A stretch of 64,000 nt of DNA from Qipengyuania marincola (GTDB taxonomy: Bacteria > Pseudomonadota > Alphaproteobacteria > Sphingomonadales > Sphingomonadaceae): assembly GCF_029688625.1 (NCBI RefSeq), contig NZ_JARULC010000001.1, forward strand, positions 434,001 through 498,000, read 5' to 3'. The position numbers and the translations under genes were made by a program. Under the pieces are notes generated by a model. The model searched no databases, was not told where the DNA came from, and saw only the letters and a list, made by a program, of their open reading frames with translations. Every line of letters begins with the position of its first letter. Position 1 is the first letter of the stretch. Positions 45,694-55,467 of this stretch are shown here, in pieces.

Positions 45694-46367
45694 ATGCTCC
45701 AGTCTTTCGCATCGAAACTCCTGTGGTTCGTGCTCCTGCTCGCGCTGGGACTTCTCTTATGGGAACGTGCGCCGGATTTGGTTCGTGTGCCGGGACCTTT
45801 CTGTCGCCGACATCGAAGACGGCGTTCGATGGCTGGCTCGCAGAAGACCCGCAGCGGCAGGAAGAATTTCGGGATTTCGAGCGATTCTTGCTGGAGAACG
45901 AAGTCTCGGGGATAGTGCCTGCCTGGCAGCTCACACGGATCGACGCGCATTACGCGCAGCGGTGTGATTCGCCGATATTTCGCGTTCCGCCCAGCGACCT
46001 ATGGCAGAACGCTTTGCCAGCGCTGAGGCTCGTCCGGGACGAGGTCGAACCTGCGGTCGGACAGGTGCAGGTCCTGTCCTCCTATCGCACGCCGGCGCTA
46101 AACCAGTGTGCGCGCGGTGCCAGCCGCAGCAACCATCTCGAGTTCTCGGCACTGGACCTCGCCACCGAAGACAGGCGTCGTGGAGCCGAATTCTACCAGG
46201 AGCTTTGTGCCATGCAGGATCGCGCGGGGCCGGGAAGCCGGATGGGCCTCGGCGCGTATTTCGATCCTGCCGAGCCGGACTACGCCGGTGGCCGTTTCCA
46301 TATCGATGGCGAAGGGTATCGCAGCTGGGGGCGTAGTTATACGTCGGCGAGCAGCCCCTGCGACTAG
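45694..46367 (+). pseudogene. M15-type D-Ala-D-Ala carboxypeptidase-like gene with an apparent frameshift
   Basis: ATG 45694 starts a frame with a convincing membrane anchor (about residues 8-22) and then LWERAPDLVRVPG, but this frame turns Arg-rich and ends at 45915. The body continues in another frame from about 45791: TFLSPTSKTAFDGWLAEDP, then SSYRTPALNQCARGASRSNHLEFSALDL and GRFHIDGEGYRSWG, the His/Asp pattern of M15/VanY-like peptidases. A -1 shift (or one missing base in the assembly) near 45791-45800 would join them. Alternatively translation starts inside the second frame (TTG 45684 or ATG 45759) without a signal. Its stop shares CTAG with rsmA. Confidence 0.6.
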
Positions 46368-47185
46368 CCGAGCTGGCGCGCCAGCTTCACAAATTCCTCG
46401 ACCGTCACCGTCTCCGCGCGGCGTTGCGGGTCAATGCCGAGGCTTTCCAGCGCATCGACTGCTCCGGGCACGCCTTTGAGACTTTGCCGGAGCATCTTGC
46501 GGCGCTGGCCGAACGCGGCTTCGGTGAGGCGTTCGAGCAGGCGGGCGCTGACGCCCTCGGGCATGGCGGCGGGTTCGACATGAACGATGGCGCTCATGAC
46601 CTTGGGCGGCGGGGTAAAGGCGCTGCGGTGGACCTTCATCGCCAGCTTCGCGCTCGCGCGCCATTGGGCGAGGACCGCCAGCCGCCCATAGGCCGAGCCA
46701 CCCGGCTGCGCGACGATCCGCTGGGCGACTTCCTGCTGGAACATCAGCGTGAGGCTGGTCCACAGCGGCGGCCACTGCTCGCCGCCCAGCCAGCGCACGA
46801 ACAGCGCGGTGCCGACATTATAGGGCAGGTTGGACAACACGGCGAAGGGCTCGCCGCCCATCAGCTCGGCATGATCGATCTTCAGGGCATCGCCCTGCAC
46901 GACGGCAAGCTGGCCGGGGAACGCCTCGCCCAGTTCGGCGAGCGCGGGGAGGCAGCGCGTATCCATCTCGATCGCGGTGACGCGCGCTCCGGCGCGCAGC
47001 AGCGCACGAGTGAGCCCGCCGGGACCGGGGCCGACTTCGAGCACTTGCTTGCCCGCAAGGTCGCCGGGGACCGCGGCGATCCGGTCGAGCAATTGCTCGT
47101 CGAACAGGAAGTTTTGGCCAAGCGCCTTCGATGCACTGAGACCGTGGCGCGCGATGACCTCGCGCAGGGGCGGAAGGTCAGCCAT
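46364..47185 (-). CDS. rsmA: 16S rRNA (adenine(1518)-N(6)/adenine(1519)-N(6))-dimethyltransferase
   Basis: KsgA-type methylase acting late in 30S assembly. 273 residues from ATG 47185: [15 protein letters not shown], the SAM motif [24 protein letters not shown], and the catalytic [11 protein letters not shown]. It overlaps the pdxA stop by eight bases, continuing the lptD-surA-pdxA-rsmA order. A GTG three codons upstream (47194) is the alternative start. Confidence 0.96.
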   Translation of the reverse strand: MADLPPLREVIARHGLSASKALGQNFLFDEQLLDRIAAVPGDLAGKQVLEVGPGPGGLTRALLRAGARVTAIEMDTRCLPALAELGEAFPGQLAVVQGDALKIDHAELMGGEPFAVLSNLPYNVGTALFVRWLGGEQWPPLWTSLTLMFQQEVAQRIVAQPGGSAYGRLAVLAQWRASAKLAMKVHRSAFTPPPKVMSAIVHVEPAAMPEGVSARLLERLTEAAFGQRRKMLRQSLKGVPGAVDALESLGIDPQRRAETVTVEEFVKLARQLG

Positions 47186-48182
47186 GACTGGCACGCCGCG
47201 CGGCCATTGCGCCCGCCATCCTCAGCGCGGCAATCATCGCGCCGGGATTGGCTATGCCCTTGCCGGCAATATCGAAGGCGGTGCCATGATCCGGGCTGGT
47301 GCGCACGATGGGAAGGCCGAGCGTGACATTGACCCCCTCGTCGAAATCGAGCGCCTTCAGCGGAACCAGCGCCTGGTCGTGGTACATGGCCAGCGCCGCA
47401 TCGTAGGTCTGCCGCGCGCGCGGGGTGAACAGCGCATCGGCGGGATGCGGGCCGGTGACGTCTAGCCCTTCGGCGCGCAGCGTTTCGATGGCGGGCGCGA
47501 TGATCCGCGCCTCCTCGTCGCCAAACCGGCCGCCTTCGCCCGCATGGGGATTAAGGCCGCAGACTGCGAGGCGCGGCGCGTCAATTCCGAAGTCGCGCCG
47601 CAATGCGCGGGAAACGATGCGCGCACGGTGCTCGATCAGGCCTTGGGAAAGGCGGTTCGGCACTTCCGCCAGCGCGCAATGCACGGTGAGCGGCACGGCG
47701 CGCAGGCTCGGCCCGGCAAGCATCATCACCGCGTCCTCGCGTTCCAGCCCGCAGACATCGGCGAGAAATTCGGTCTGGCCGGGATATTCGAAGCCGACCT
47801 GCGCCAACTGCGCCTTTGCGATGGGAGCCGTCACCACGGCCGACGCCATTTCCAACAGCGCGCAGCGCGTAGCCTCGGCCAGCGAATGCAGCGCGAGGGC
47901 CGCGCCGCGCGTCTCGGGCTTTCCCGGCGTATAGTCGCTGTCTTCCTGCCCGAGGACAGGCAGCGCGTGGCTGAAAACCGCCGCGGCTTCGGCGGGGTCT
48001 TCGATCGGCTCTACCGGGACCGAAAGATCGCGTGCCTTCGCCGCAGCCGCCAGCACGTTGGCGCCGCCGACCACGAAAAAGGGCGCGAGACCGGTTTCCC
48101 GGCGCCGCGCCCAGCTTTCCGCGATGATTTCCGGCCCGATCCCCGCCGGATCGCCAATCGACACGGCGAGGGGGGCCGTCAT
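47178..48182 (-). CDS. pdxA: 4-hydroxythreonine-4-phosphate dehydrogenase
   Basis: Pyridoxal phosphate synthesis (DXP-dependent route). 334 residues starting [17 protein letters not shown], the PdxA opening, followed by [25 protein letters not shown], the [16 protein letters not shown] block and [42 protein letters not shown] with the metal-binding His. It sits five bases after surA. Confidence 0.96.
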   Translation of the reverse strand: MTAPLAVSIGDPAGIGPEIIAESWARRRETGLAPFFVVGGANVLAAAAKARDLSVPVEPIEDPAEAAAVFSHALPVLGQEDSDYTPGKPETRGAALALHSLAEATRCALLEMASAVVTAPIAKAQLAQVGFEYPGQTEFLADVCGLEREDAVMMLAGPSLRAVPLTVHCALAEVPNRLSQGLIEHRARIVSRALRRDFGIDAPRLAVCGLNPHAGEGGRFGDEEARIIAPAIETLRAEGLDVTGPHPADALFTPRARQTYDAALAMYHDQALVPLKALDFDEGVNVTLGLPIVRTSPDHGTAFDIAGKGIANPGAMIAALRMAGAMAARRASHG

Positions 48183-48187
48183 CGGTG

Positions 48188-49531
48188 TCAGTTATACTCG
48201 ATATAGGCGTCGTTGCGCAGGTCGCGCAGGTAACGCTGCGCGCGGCGCTGGATGCGCTCTTCTTCAAGCTGACCCATGATCGTTTCGAAATCCGGGCCGC
48301 TTGCCGCCTGCGGATCGTCGCGGCCGCACAGCATCAGCACACGCACGCCTTCTTCGAAGGAACCGAAGGGCGGGGTCACCTGGCCCAATTGCAGGTTCAG
48401 CACGATCTGCTGAAGCTGTTCGGGCAGGGCGCGCGCGGCGATCTGGTCGTTGGTGACCACGGTTGCTCCCAGCGCCGCACCGCCGGCCTCGGCATCGCCG
48501 CACCCGCGCAACTGCTGCACGCCCGCAAGAAAGGCCTCGAGCCGCGGGGTGCGCTCGGCTTCGGGAACGCCGGTGAAATCGAGCGCGATCTGCTTCAGCG
48601 AAAGCTGCGCGTCGCGCGGATCGGCCATCAGCACCTGGCGCTTGTCGATCAGCAGACCGATCCAGTAGCCGCCCGGGATCTCCAGCGGACCGACGAGCTG
48701 GCCGGGGCTCATTTCACGCACCACGGTTTCGAGCTGCGGGTTCTTGAGCTGCGGCAAAGAGATCCAGCCAAGGTCACCGCCCACCGCGGCGGTCGAGGCC
48801 TGCGAGAACTGGCGGGCATAGGCAACGAAGCTGCCGCCCTGCCGCAGCTGCGATACGATCTGCTGCGCATTGGCCATGGCCTGCGGAGCGGTCTCAGGCG
48901 TCGCGGAGAGGAAGATTTCGCCCAGACGGTATTCGTCGGTCCCGCGATTGGCCTCAAGCCGCTTGATGAGGTCGTTCACCTCCTCGGCGGAGACGTTCAC
49001 GAAGGGCGCGAAATTGCGGCGCAGCAAGCGGCTCCAGGCCAGCTCGCCGTGGATCTGGCGCTTCAGCGACTGCGGCGAAGATCCGATCGAACGCAGATAC
49101 TCGTCCATGGCGTCGAGATTCTGACCAAAATTCTCGCCGGCAACGCGGGCGTAGGTCTGGTCGATCTCCGCCTGCGAAATCTCGATCTCCTGCGTTTCGG
49201 CGGCTTGGATCTGGAGCGTTTCGTCGATCAGATTGCGCAGCACCTGCATCTTGACGCGCTGCAATTCCTCGTCGCCCAGCTGCTGTTCGTTGGCTGCGAC
49301 AAGCAGCGCAGCGCGCTGGTCGACATCGGTGCCGGTGATGACGAAGCCGTTCACCACCGCCGTCGCCGTGCGGATATTGGGGTTCGACGTGGCGAGCAGA
49401 TTGACATCGGCTGGCAGGCCGAGCGGGTCGGCGCTCGGCTGCGCGGTCTGCGCCTGCATGGCGACCGGCGACATGGCGAGGCCGGCAGCGGCTGCGAGAG
49501 AAAGAAACTTGGAAAAGCGGTGTGCGATCAC
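48188..49531 (-). CDS. surA: periplasmic chaperone / parvulin-type peptidyl-prolyl isomerase SurA
   Basis: Escorts outer-membrane proteins, including LptD, through the periplasm. From GTG 49531 (447 residues) there is a signal peptide ending PVAMQAQ, the SurA N-domain (ATAVVNGFVITGTDVDQRAAL; LRNLIDETLQIQAA), one good parvulin domain (EYRLGEIFLSATPE ... GGDLGWISLPQL) and a degenerate second one. A start at ATG 49591 would put 20 residues before the leader and is less likely. Gene order lptD-surA-pdxA-rsmA matches the classic cluster. Confidence 0.92.
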   Translation of the reverse strand: MIAHRFSKFLSLAAAAGLAMSPVAMQAQTAQPSADPLGLPADVNLLATSNPNIRTATAVVNGFVITGTDVDQRAALLVAANEQQLGDEELQRVKMQVLRNLIDETLQIQAAETQEIEISQAEIDQTYARVAGENFGQNLDAMDEYLRSIGSSPQSLKRQIHGELAWSRLLRRNFAPFVNVSAEEVNDLIKRLEANRGTDEYRLGEIFLSATPETAPQAMANAQQIVSQLRQGGSFVAYARQFSQASTAAVGGDLGWISLPQLKNPQLETVVREMSPGQLVGPLEIPGGYWIGLLIDKRQVLMADPRDAQLSLKQIALDFTGVPEAERTPRLEAFLAGVQQLRGCGDAEAGGAALGATVVTNDQIAARALPEQLQQIVLNLQLGQVTPPFGSFEEGVRVLMLCGRDDPQAASGPDFETIMGQLEEERIQRRAQRYLRDLRNDAYIEYN

Positions 49532-49685
49532 GTGAAAAACCCATTTGCAGCGCGTGCCAGGCGCCAGTCCATATCGGGGCCGTTGCCGCATCGCGGCTTA
49601 ACCGTAGCTGATTGCTGGTTGATCTGCCCCACGATTGTGGGAGCGGCGGATAGCCCCTTTTTCGCAGGCTGCCAACACGCAGCGC

Positions 49686-52088
49686 CTAGCGGAAACCCAG
49701 ATTTTTCAGGTTGAAGAAGACCTGGAACGTGTTGCCGCGCCGCGCATCGCCCGCGGTTTCGTAGTCCCGCCGCCAGGTCAGCCCCATTTCGAGACAGTCA
49801 TCGGCATAGGCCACGCCCAGCCGGGTGCGGATCGGCTCGAACCCGTCGGACGAAAGGCTGGGATCCTCTTCGCGATTGGTAAGATTAAATACGCCCGAGC
49901 CGAACAGCGACCAGTAATTGGCGAAGGCCACGCGGACCGCGCCGCGCAATTCCTCGCGATCCTGCAAATCCTCGACTTCGGTGATGTCGCGATTGAGGCG
50001 GACATAGCCCAATTCGACATAGGTGCGCCGTGATCCGACGGTCGCGTCGATCTCGTTGCGGCGGATCGCGAAATTGTCCTTGTCCAGCCGATAGCGGTGG
50101 GTGAACTTCACGAAATTGCGATAGCGCACCTCGGTCCGCCCGACGAAATCGGAGAAGCGTTCGGACAGGCCGGTCCCATCGGGAAGGATGTCCGGGTCCT
50201 TGTCCAGCCGATATGACTGGCCCAGCGTCGTCAGCACTTCCCAGTCGGGAACGCGCAGTTTCCAATCGAAGCCGTAAGTGACGCGCGCCCCGTCCTCGAT
50301 CCGGTCGTAGCCGGGGAAGCGATTGAGAGCGAAGAGGTTCGAGTCCTCGAGATCGATCGCGCGTGCATCCTCGTTGGGAATGGCGAGGTTCTTGATCGCC
50401 GGGGTCGCGACGAACTGGACACGTGGTGTCAGGACCTGCTCGCCACCGAATAGCTGTCCGACCAGCGGCCACTGGACGTCGACTGCGCCAAGCGCGACGC
50501 CGCGCGCCTCCCAGCCCGGATTGCCGCGATAGATCGCAGTGTCCGTGAGGAAGTTCTCGTCCGAATGATAGACATCGCCGCGCACCAGGCCGGTCAGCGT
50601 CACGACCTGCCCCAGCGCGGTGACGCGGCTGAGGTCCCATTGCGCCCTGGCAAAGGCCCGCTGGGTATCCTGGCCGACATCGCGCATGATCGCCAGCGTA
50701 TTGGCCTGCAGTTCCAGCCGACCACCGAACACGGGATCGTCGAGCCGCTTGCGGTAGTCGATCACCGGCAGCGCAATCGGAACCTCGCCCTGCGGCTGGT
50801 TCAGCCGCAGCGTCTGCGTGGCCCAGCCGGCGACCGAGAAATAGCTGCTGTCGCTGATCCGCTCCAGATTGACGGTCGAGCGCAGCCGGTCGTCGCGGCT
50901 GATATCGTAGCGGCGCAGGAACGTGCGGTCGGTAGCGCGGCGGATGGAGGCGGTGAGGCTCCACTGCGGATCGAACTGGAAGGTACCGTTGGCGAAGAGG
51001 TAGCCGCGAAAATCGCTCTCGCTTGTCGTCGCCTCGCCGGTGAAGTCGGAAATCCGGCGGCTTTTGGTGGCATAGCCGGTGACCTGATAGGCGCCACGGT
51101 CGGTCAGGTGCCGCCACTGGCCCGAAACCATCGGCGGCGCGTCGGTGTAGACGAAGCCGGAAAGCGTCAGGTCTTTGTTGTCTGCCAGCCGGATGTAATA
51201 GCTCCCCGACACTTCGACCCCGTTGCTTTCCGAAAAGCGCAGGTCGGGCACGAGGACGCCCGATACCGCGCCGCCATCGGTGCGCACGGCAAGGCCGGGC
51301 AGCGGGAGGATGCGCGCGCCGAACAACTCGAGATAGGCGCCGCGAAAGCGGATGCGGCGCTCGGAGGGATCGTAAATCACGCGCTCTGCCGTGATCCGCC
51401 AGCTCGGCTCCTTGTCGCAGCCTTCGGGCGTGACGACGGCGCAGCCCGAATAGGCGGCCTGTTCCAGAGCGATCGTTCCGTCGCTTTCGCGCAGACCCCG
51501 GTTGGCAGCGAGCCTCCCGCCCTGGCGCAGCGCGAGTAACAAGTTCTCCATCGCGCCCGCCTCGAACTCGTCGGTCAGTTCGATCCGCTCTGAGAACAGC
51601 TGGTTGCCGTTCTCGTCCACGAAGCGGACGCGGCCGTCAGCCAGGATCACGCCGGTGCGCCTGCTCCAGCTGACCGAATCGGCACGCAGCGAACGGTCGC
51701 CGCTGCGCAGTACGACATTGCCGCTTGCCGTGACGATGTCGGCATCCGAATCGTAGCGGAGAATGTCGGCCTCGAAGGCAATCTCGCGATTGCCGGCTGC
51801 GTCCAGACCATCGCTGCCGGTCGGCGTCGGCGGCGGGCCGATTTCGGGAAAGGGATCGCTAAGGTCAGGCGGCTCGGATGCCTCGGGCCCAGGTACGGGC
51901 GCGGTCGAGACGGAAGGCGCATCAGGCTGCGGATCGCCGGGATCGCCCTGCGGGTCTTCGACCGATCCCACGTCGTCGCCCACCTGTTGCGCCGCCACGG
52001 GGCTCGCCAGCGCAAGCGCAGTCGCCGCGGCCATGGTCCGCAACGCCAGCCGGCTGGCTTCGATAGCTGTCTCGGCGGGCGGGACCAT
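49686..52088 (-). CDS. lptD: LPS-assembly protein LptD
   Basis: Outer-membrane barrel that inserts LPS with LptE. From ATG 52088 (800 residues) it has a signal peptide ending SPVAAQQ, a long Pro/Asp/Glu-rich linker (about residues 40-95) that is unusual in amount, the OstA/jellyroll domain (EIAFEADILRYDSDADIVTASGNVVLRSGDRSLRADSV), and a barrel of about 26 strands ending VFFNLKNLGFR with the C-terminal aromatic-Arg typical of sphingomonads. Cys pairs are few: CAVVTPEGCD near 240. ATG 52130 is a possible earlier start. 154 bases separate it from surA. Confidence 0.93.
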   Translation of the reverse strand: MVPPAETAIEASRLALRTMAAATALALASPVAAQQVGDDVGSVEDPQGDPGDPQPDAPSVSTAPVPGPEASEPPDLSDPFPEIGPPPTPTGSDGLDAAGNREIAFEADILRYDSDADIVTASGNVVLRSGDRSLRADSVSWSRRTGVILADGRVRFVDENGNQLFSERIELTDEFEAGAMENLLLALRQGGRLAANRGLRESDGTIALEQAAYSGCAVVTPEGCDKEPSWRITAERVIYDPSERRIRFRGAYLELFGARILPLPGLAVRTDGGAVSGVLVPDLRFSESNGVEVSGSYYIRLADNKDLTLSGFVYTDAPPMVSGQWRHLTDRGAYQVTGYATKSRRISDFTGEATTSESDFRGYLFANGTFQFDPQWSLTASIRRATDRTFLRRYDISRDDRLRSTVNLERISDSSYFSVAGWATQTLRLNQPQGEVPIALPVIDYRKRLDDPVFGGRLELQANTLAIMRDVGQDTQRAFARAQWDLSRVTALGQVVTLTGLVRGDVYHSDENFLTDTAIYRGNPGWEARGVALGAVDVQWPLVGQLFGGEQVLTPRVQFVATPAIKNLAIPNEDARAIDLEDSNLFALNRFPGYDRIEDGARVTYGFDWKLRVPDWEVLTTLGQSYRLDKDPDILPDGTGLSERFSDFVGRTEVRYRNFVKFTHRYRLDKDNFAIRRNEIDATVGSRRTYVELGYVRLNRDITEVEDLQDREELRGAVRVAFANYWSLFGSGVFNLTNREEDPSLSSDGFEPIRTRLGVAYADDCLEMGLTWRRDYETAGDARRGNTFQVFFNLKNLGFR

Positions 52089-52188
52089 GCCTTGCCTATC
52101 GCACCGCCCACGCCTAATCGCAATCGCCATCCTTTGGGGCATAGCGGGCGAGTGTCCGACCCCTTCAGTAAATTCTTCGGGAGAACCC

Positions 52189-53646
52189 ATGCTCATCCAG
52201 TTCAGCCAGTCCCGTCCGCAATCGGCGCGCCTCATCGCGCAAGTCGTCGACAAGGGCAAGTTGCCGCCGTCGCTCGAAAAAGCTGTTCGCGAAGGTGCGG
52301 AAGCTGCGCGTTTCAAAGGGACGGCCGGACAATTGTTCGACGGCTTCGTCGAGCGCGACGGGCGGGTCCTGCGCCTCGCTCTGGCGGGGGCGGGCGACCG
52401 CAACGACGAGGCGCGCAGCGCCAATCTCGAAAAGGCCGGTGCGGCGATCGCCGCGCAATATCAGACGAGCGGTGAGAGCGAGGTCGTGCTCGACCTTGCG
52501 GACAGCGGTCTGTCCGCCAGCGAGGCGGCCAGCGTGCTGCTCGGCCTCAGGCTGCGCAACTGGCGCTATGACATCTATCGCACGCGGATGAAGGATGAGC
52601 AGAAGATCACGCTCGATACAGTCACGGTAGTCAATGCGCCCGACGGCGGCGAGGCGGCCTGGGACGAGATGGCGCATCTGGCGACGGGTATCGAATTTAC
52701 GCGCGAGCTCGTGACCGAGCCGGCCAACATCATCTATCCCGAAAGCTTCGTCGAACGCTGTCGCGAGCGATTCAAGGATACCGATGCCGAAATCGTCGTC
52801 CTCGATGAGGCTGAGATGGAAAAGCTCGGCATGGGCTCGCTGCTAGGCGTGGGGCTCGGTTCGGAGCGCGAATCGCGCCTGCTCGCCATTCGCTGGAACG
52901 GCGGCGGCAGCGAGGCCCCGGTAGCTTTCGTAGGCAAGGGCGTGACCTTCGATACCGGCGGCATCAGCATCAAGCCGGGCCCGGGCATGGAGGACATGAA
53001 ATGGGACATGGGCGGCGCAGGCGCGGTGGCGGGCGCCATGCTCGCGCTGGTCGGCCGCAAGGCGAAGGCCAATATCGTAGGCGTCATGGGCCTCGTCGAG
53101 AACATGCCCGATGGCAAGGCACAGCGCCCGGGCGACGTCGTGACCTCCATGTCCGGCCAGACGATCGAGGTGCTCAATACCGATGCCGAGGGGCGGTTGG
53201 TGCTGGCCGATGCGCTGCACTGGACGCAGGAGGAATTCCAGCCCAGCCGCATCGTCGATTTCGCCACGCTGACCGGTGCGATCATCATCTCGCTCGGCAA
53301 TGAATATGCCGGCGTCTTCTCGAACAATGACGAGCTGGCCGGCCAGCTTTACGATGCCGGTATTGCGACGGGCGACAAGAACTGGCGCCTGCCCCTGGGC
53401 GCGGCTTACGACAAGCTGATCGACAGCCCGATTGCCGACATGAAGAACATCGGCGGGAAGGGTGCCGGCTCTATCACCGCCGCACAATTCCTGCAGCGCT
53501 TCATCGCCAAGGATACGCCCTGGGCGCATGTCGACGTGGCGGGCATGGTGTGGTCGGACAAGCCCGGCCAGACCTGGGGCAAGGGCGCGACCGGATATGG
53601 CGTGCGCCTGATCGACCGCTTTGTCGCGGAAAACCTCGAAGGCTGA
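52189..53646 (+). CDS. pepA: leucyl aminopeptidase (M17)
   Basis: 485 residues from ATG 52189 (GGGAGAA upstream). The M17 core is complete: VGKGVTFDTGGISIKPGPGMEDMKWDMGGAGAV with metal Lys/Asp, and the signature NTDAEGRLVLADAL. A divergent N-domain precedes it. Removes N-terminal residues from peptides in the cytoplasm; PepA can also bind DNA in some bacteria. It is divergent from lptD and followed 24 bases later by a DUF2256 gene, then holC. Confidence 0.95.
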   Translation: MLIQFSQSRPQSARLIAQVVDKGKLPPSLEKAVREGAEAARFKGTAGQLFDGFVERDGRVLRLALAGAGDRNDEARSANLEKAGAAIAAQYQTSGESEVVLDLADSGLSASEAASVLLGLRLRNWRYDIYRTRMKDEQKITLDTVTVVNAPDGGEAAWDEMAHLATGIEFTRELVTEPANIIYPESFVERCRERFKDTDAEIVVLDEAEMEKLGMGSLLGVGLGSERESRLLAIRWNGGGSEAPVAFVGKGVTFDTGGISIKPGPGMEDMKWDMGGAGAVAGAMLALVGRKAKANIVGVMGLVENMPDGKAQRPGDVVTSMSGQTIEVLNTDAEGRLVLADALHWTQEEFQPSRIVDFATLTGAIIISLGNEYAGVFSNNDELAGQLYDAGIATGDKNWRLPLGAAYDKLIDSPIADMKNIGGKGAGSITAAQFLQRFIAKDTPWAHVDVAGMVWSDKPGQTWGKGATGYGVRLIDRFVAENLEG

Positions 53647-53670
53647 GGATGCGAAGGGAGGTTGCTCGCC

Positions 53671-53823
53671 ATGGCGAAAATGCGCCGCAAGGGTGACCTC
53701 CCAACCAAGACCTGCCTGACCTGCGGGCTCGAATTTGCGTGGCGAAAGAAATGGGCACGCGACTGGGACGAAGTGAAGTACTGCTCCGAACGCTGCCGCC
53801 GCAACAAGACTGCGGATGCCTGA
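53671..53823 (+). CDS. DUF2256 small zinc-binding protein
   Basis: A 50-residue protein from ATG 53671, with GAAGGGAGG about ten bases upstream. Four cysteines in C-x2-C ... C-x3-C arrangement (Cys15, Cys18, Cys38, Cys42) with [20 protein letters not shown] between and around them match DUF2256, probably a single zinc ribbon. Function unknown. Placed between pepA and holC on the same strand, it is likely cotranscribed with both. Confidence 0.88.
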   Translation: MAKMRRKGDLPTKTCLTCGLEFAWRKKWARDWDEVKYCSERCRRNKTADA

Positions 53824-53859
53824 TTGCCGTGCTCGGCTAGTGCCGCGATAGGACGACAC

Positions 53860-54303
53860 ATGACCCGCGTGGATTTCTACCAGCTCAGTCGCGACCCGGT
53901 CGACGTCACGGTCGCCAGGCTCGCGCGCAAGGTGATCCAGGCTGGCGAACGGCTGCTGATCGTCGCGAGCGACCCCCAACAGCGCGAGGCACTGTCGCGG
54001 ATCCTGTGGGAACAGGGCGGGGCCAGCTTCCTCGCCAATGGCATGGCCGATGGCGACCATGCCGAGCGCCAGCCGATCCTGCTGTCCGGCCGTTGCGAGG
54101 CGGCGAATGGCGCGCGGATGGCGATCATCGCAGATGGCGCGTGGCGCGAGGAAGCCACAGCATTCGACCGCGTGATGCTCCTGTTCGATCCCGAAGGGCG
54201 CGATGCGGCGGCCGATCTGTGGCGGCGCTTCGCCGCGCAGGACACGATCGACAACCGCATTTTCAAGCAATCCGAGCAAGGCGGCTGGCGCGAAGGGCGA
54301 TAA
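53860..54303 (+). CDS. holC: DNA polymerase III subunit chi
   Basis: 147 residues beginning VDFYQLSRDPVDVTVARLARKVIQAGERLLIVASDPQQREALSRILWE, the HolC opening, and later QPILLSGRCEAANGARMAIIADGAW and FDRVMLLFD. Chi links the clamp loader to SSB. ATG 53860 is chosen because the 12 upstream residues are not family-like. The pepA-holC neighbourhood is widely conserved in proteobacteria. Confidence 0.92.
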   Translation: MTRVDFYQLSRDPVDVTVARLARKVIQAGERLLIVASDPQQREALSRILWEQGGASFLANGMADGDHAERQPILLSGRCEAANGARMAIIADGAWREEATAFDRVMLLFDPEGRDAAADLWRRFAAQDTIDNRIFKQSEQGGWREGR

Positions 54304-54342
54304 TTGTCGGAACCGGCAGCGCGTCCGCCCGTCAGTCGGGTA

Positions 54343-54852
54343 ATGACTCGCTCGCTCATCGTTTCGCTTGTTTTTCCGTTGGTTCTCGCCGCCTGTTCGC
54401 AGGATGGCGAGGACGCCGATGCGCAAGCCAGGGCAGCCGAGCCCCGGGGAAGCTACGAGATCGATCAGGCCACCGGCGAAACCTTCGCCCGCTATGAAGA
54501 GGACGACGGCAGCGTCACAACCATGCGGTCGGGCAGGGATGTGCCCGTGCTATTGCCGCCCGGCTTCTCGCTCTATCCCGCAGCCGAGGTCCTGAACAAT
54601 ACGCGCGTCGAACGTGACGAGGGCGTGCTGCTGTCGCTCGACTTCACCAGCCCCGATCCGCCCGAGCGACTCGTCGAATTCTACCGCGCCGAAGGAGAGG
54701 CGGCGCAATTCGCAATCGATGTGAGGCTGGATGCCGGGCCAACGCGCATCATCGCAGGCAAGCGGCCCGATGGCGATACGCTGGCCCTGCTCGCCGTGCG
54801 CGAGGGGGAAACCACGAAAGCCCACCTCTCCATTGCAAGCGGTATCGACTGA
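54343..54852 (+). CDS. putative lipoprotein of unknown function
   Basis: 169 residues from ATG 54343. Leader ending PLVLAAC (lipobox), an acidic stretch (DGEDADAQ), then a soluble domain with [56 protein letters not shown]. The phrase about the fall of a difference over a residue (PERLVEFYR) resembles small periplasmic proteins, but I know no name. An upstream TTG (54304) directly behind the holC stop would bury the leader and is unlikely. Confidence 0.75.
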   Translation: MTRSLIVSLVFPLVLAACSQDGEDADAQARAAEPRGSYEIDQATGETFARYEEDDGSVTTMRSGRDVPVLLPPGFSLYPAAEVLNNTRVERDEGVLLSLDFTSPDPPERLVEFYRAEGEAAQFAIDVRLDAGPTRIIAGKRPDGDTLALLAVREGETTKAHLSIASGID

Positions 54853-54943
54853 GGGGGCGGTCGCAAAGGTTACTTGCCGCGGCGGGCGCGCGGCGCTATC
54901 GGCGCGCGCAATCTTCACCCCCTGCATCTCGAAGGAATTTTCC

Positions 54944-55366
54944 ATGGCGGTTACCCGCACCTTTTCGATCATCAAGCCCGATGCCACCCGCCGCAACCTG
55001 ACCGGCGCAGTCACCAAGATGCTGGAAGAAGCCGGCCTGCGCGTCGTCGCTTCCAAGCGCATTAAAATGACCAAGGAGCAAGCCGAAGGCTTCTATGCCG
55101 TCCACAAGGAACGCCCCTTCTTCGGCGAGCTGGTTGAATTCATGACCAGCGGGCCGGTCGTGGTCCAGGTGCTCGAGGGCGAAGACGCAGTGAAGCGCAA
55201 TCGCGACATCATGGGCGCGACCAACCCGGCCGATGCCGATGAAGGTACGATTCGCAAGACTTTCGCCGAGAGCATCGAGGCCAATTCGGTCCACGGGTCC
55301 GACAGCGATGAAAATGCCAAGATCGAAATCGATTATTTCTTCGACGAGAACGAAATCGTCGGCTGA
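54944..55366 (+). CDS. ndk: nucleoside diphosphate kinase
   Basis: 140 residues. Transfers the gamma-phosphate from ATP to NDPs through a phospho-histidine: NSVHGSDS with His117. Also [17 protein letters not shown] at the start and the [15 protein letters not shown] loop. ATG 54944 follows GAAGGAA at good spacing. Monocistronic; a strong inverted repeat follows. Confidence 0.97.
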   Translation: MAVTRTFSIIKPDATRRNLTGAVTKMLEEAGLRVVASKRIKMTKEQAEGFYAVHKERPFFGELVEFMTSGPVVVQVLEGEDAVKRNRDIMGATNPADADEGTIRKTFAESIEANSVHGSDSDENAKIEIDYFFDENEIVG

Positions 55367-55418
55367 ATAAACGATCGGCAAAGCTGATCATAATTCGTTG
55401 AAAATCAAAGCATTGTGA

Positions 55419-55456
55419 CGGGTCCGTGTGCGTGGTACACGGACCCGCCATGTTTT
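55419..55456 (+). terminator. rho-independent terminator of ndk
   Basis: A perfect 11-bp inverted repeat, CGGGTCCGTGT and ACACGGACCCG with a 7-base loop, followed after five bases by TTTTT. It ends just upstream of the NTF2-like gene, so that gene needs its own promoter or read-through. It also argues against starts at 55426 or 55450 for that gene. Confidence 0.75.
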
Positions 55457-55467
55457 TGGGAGGGTTC

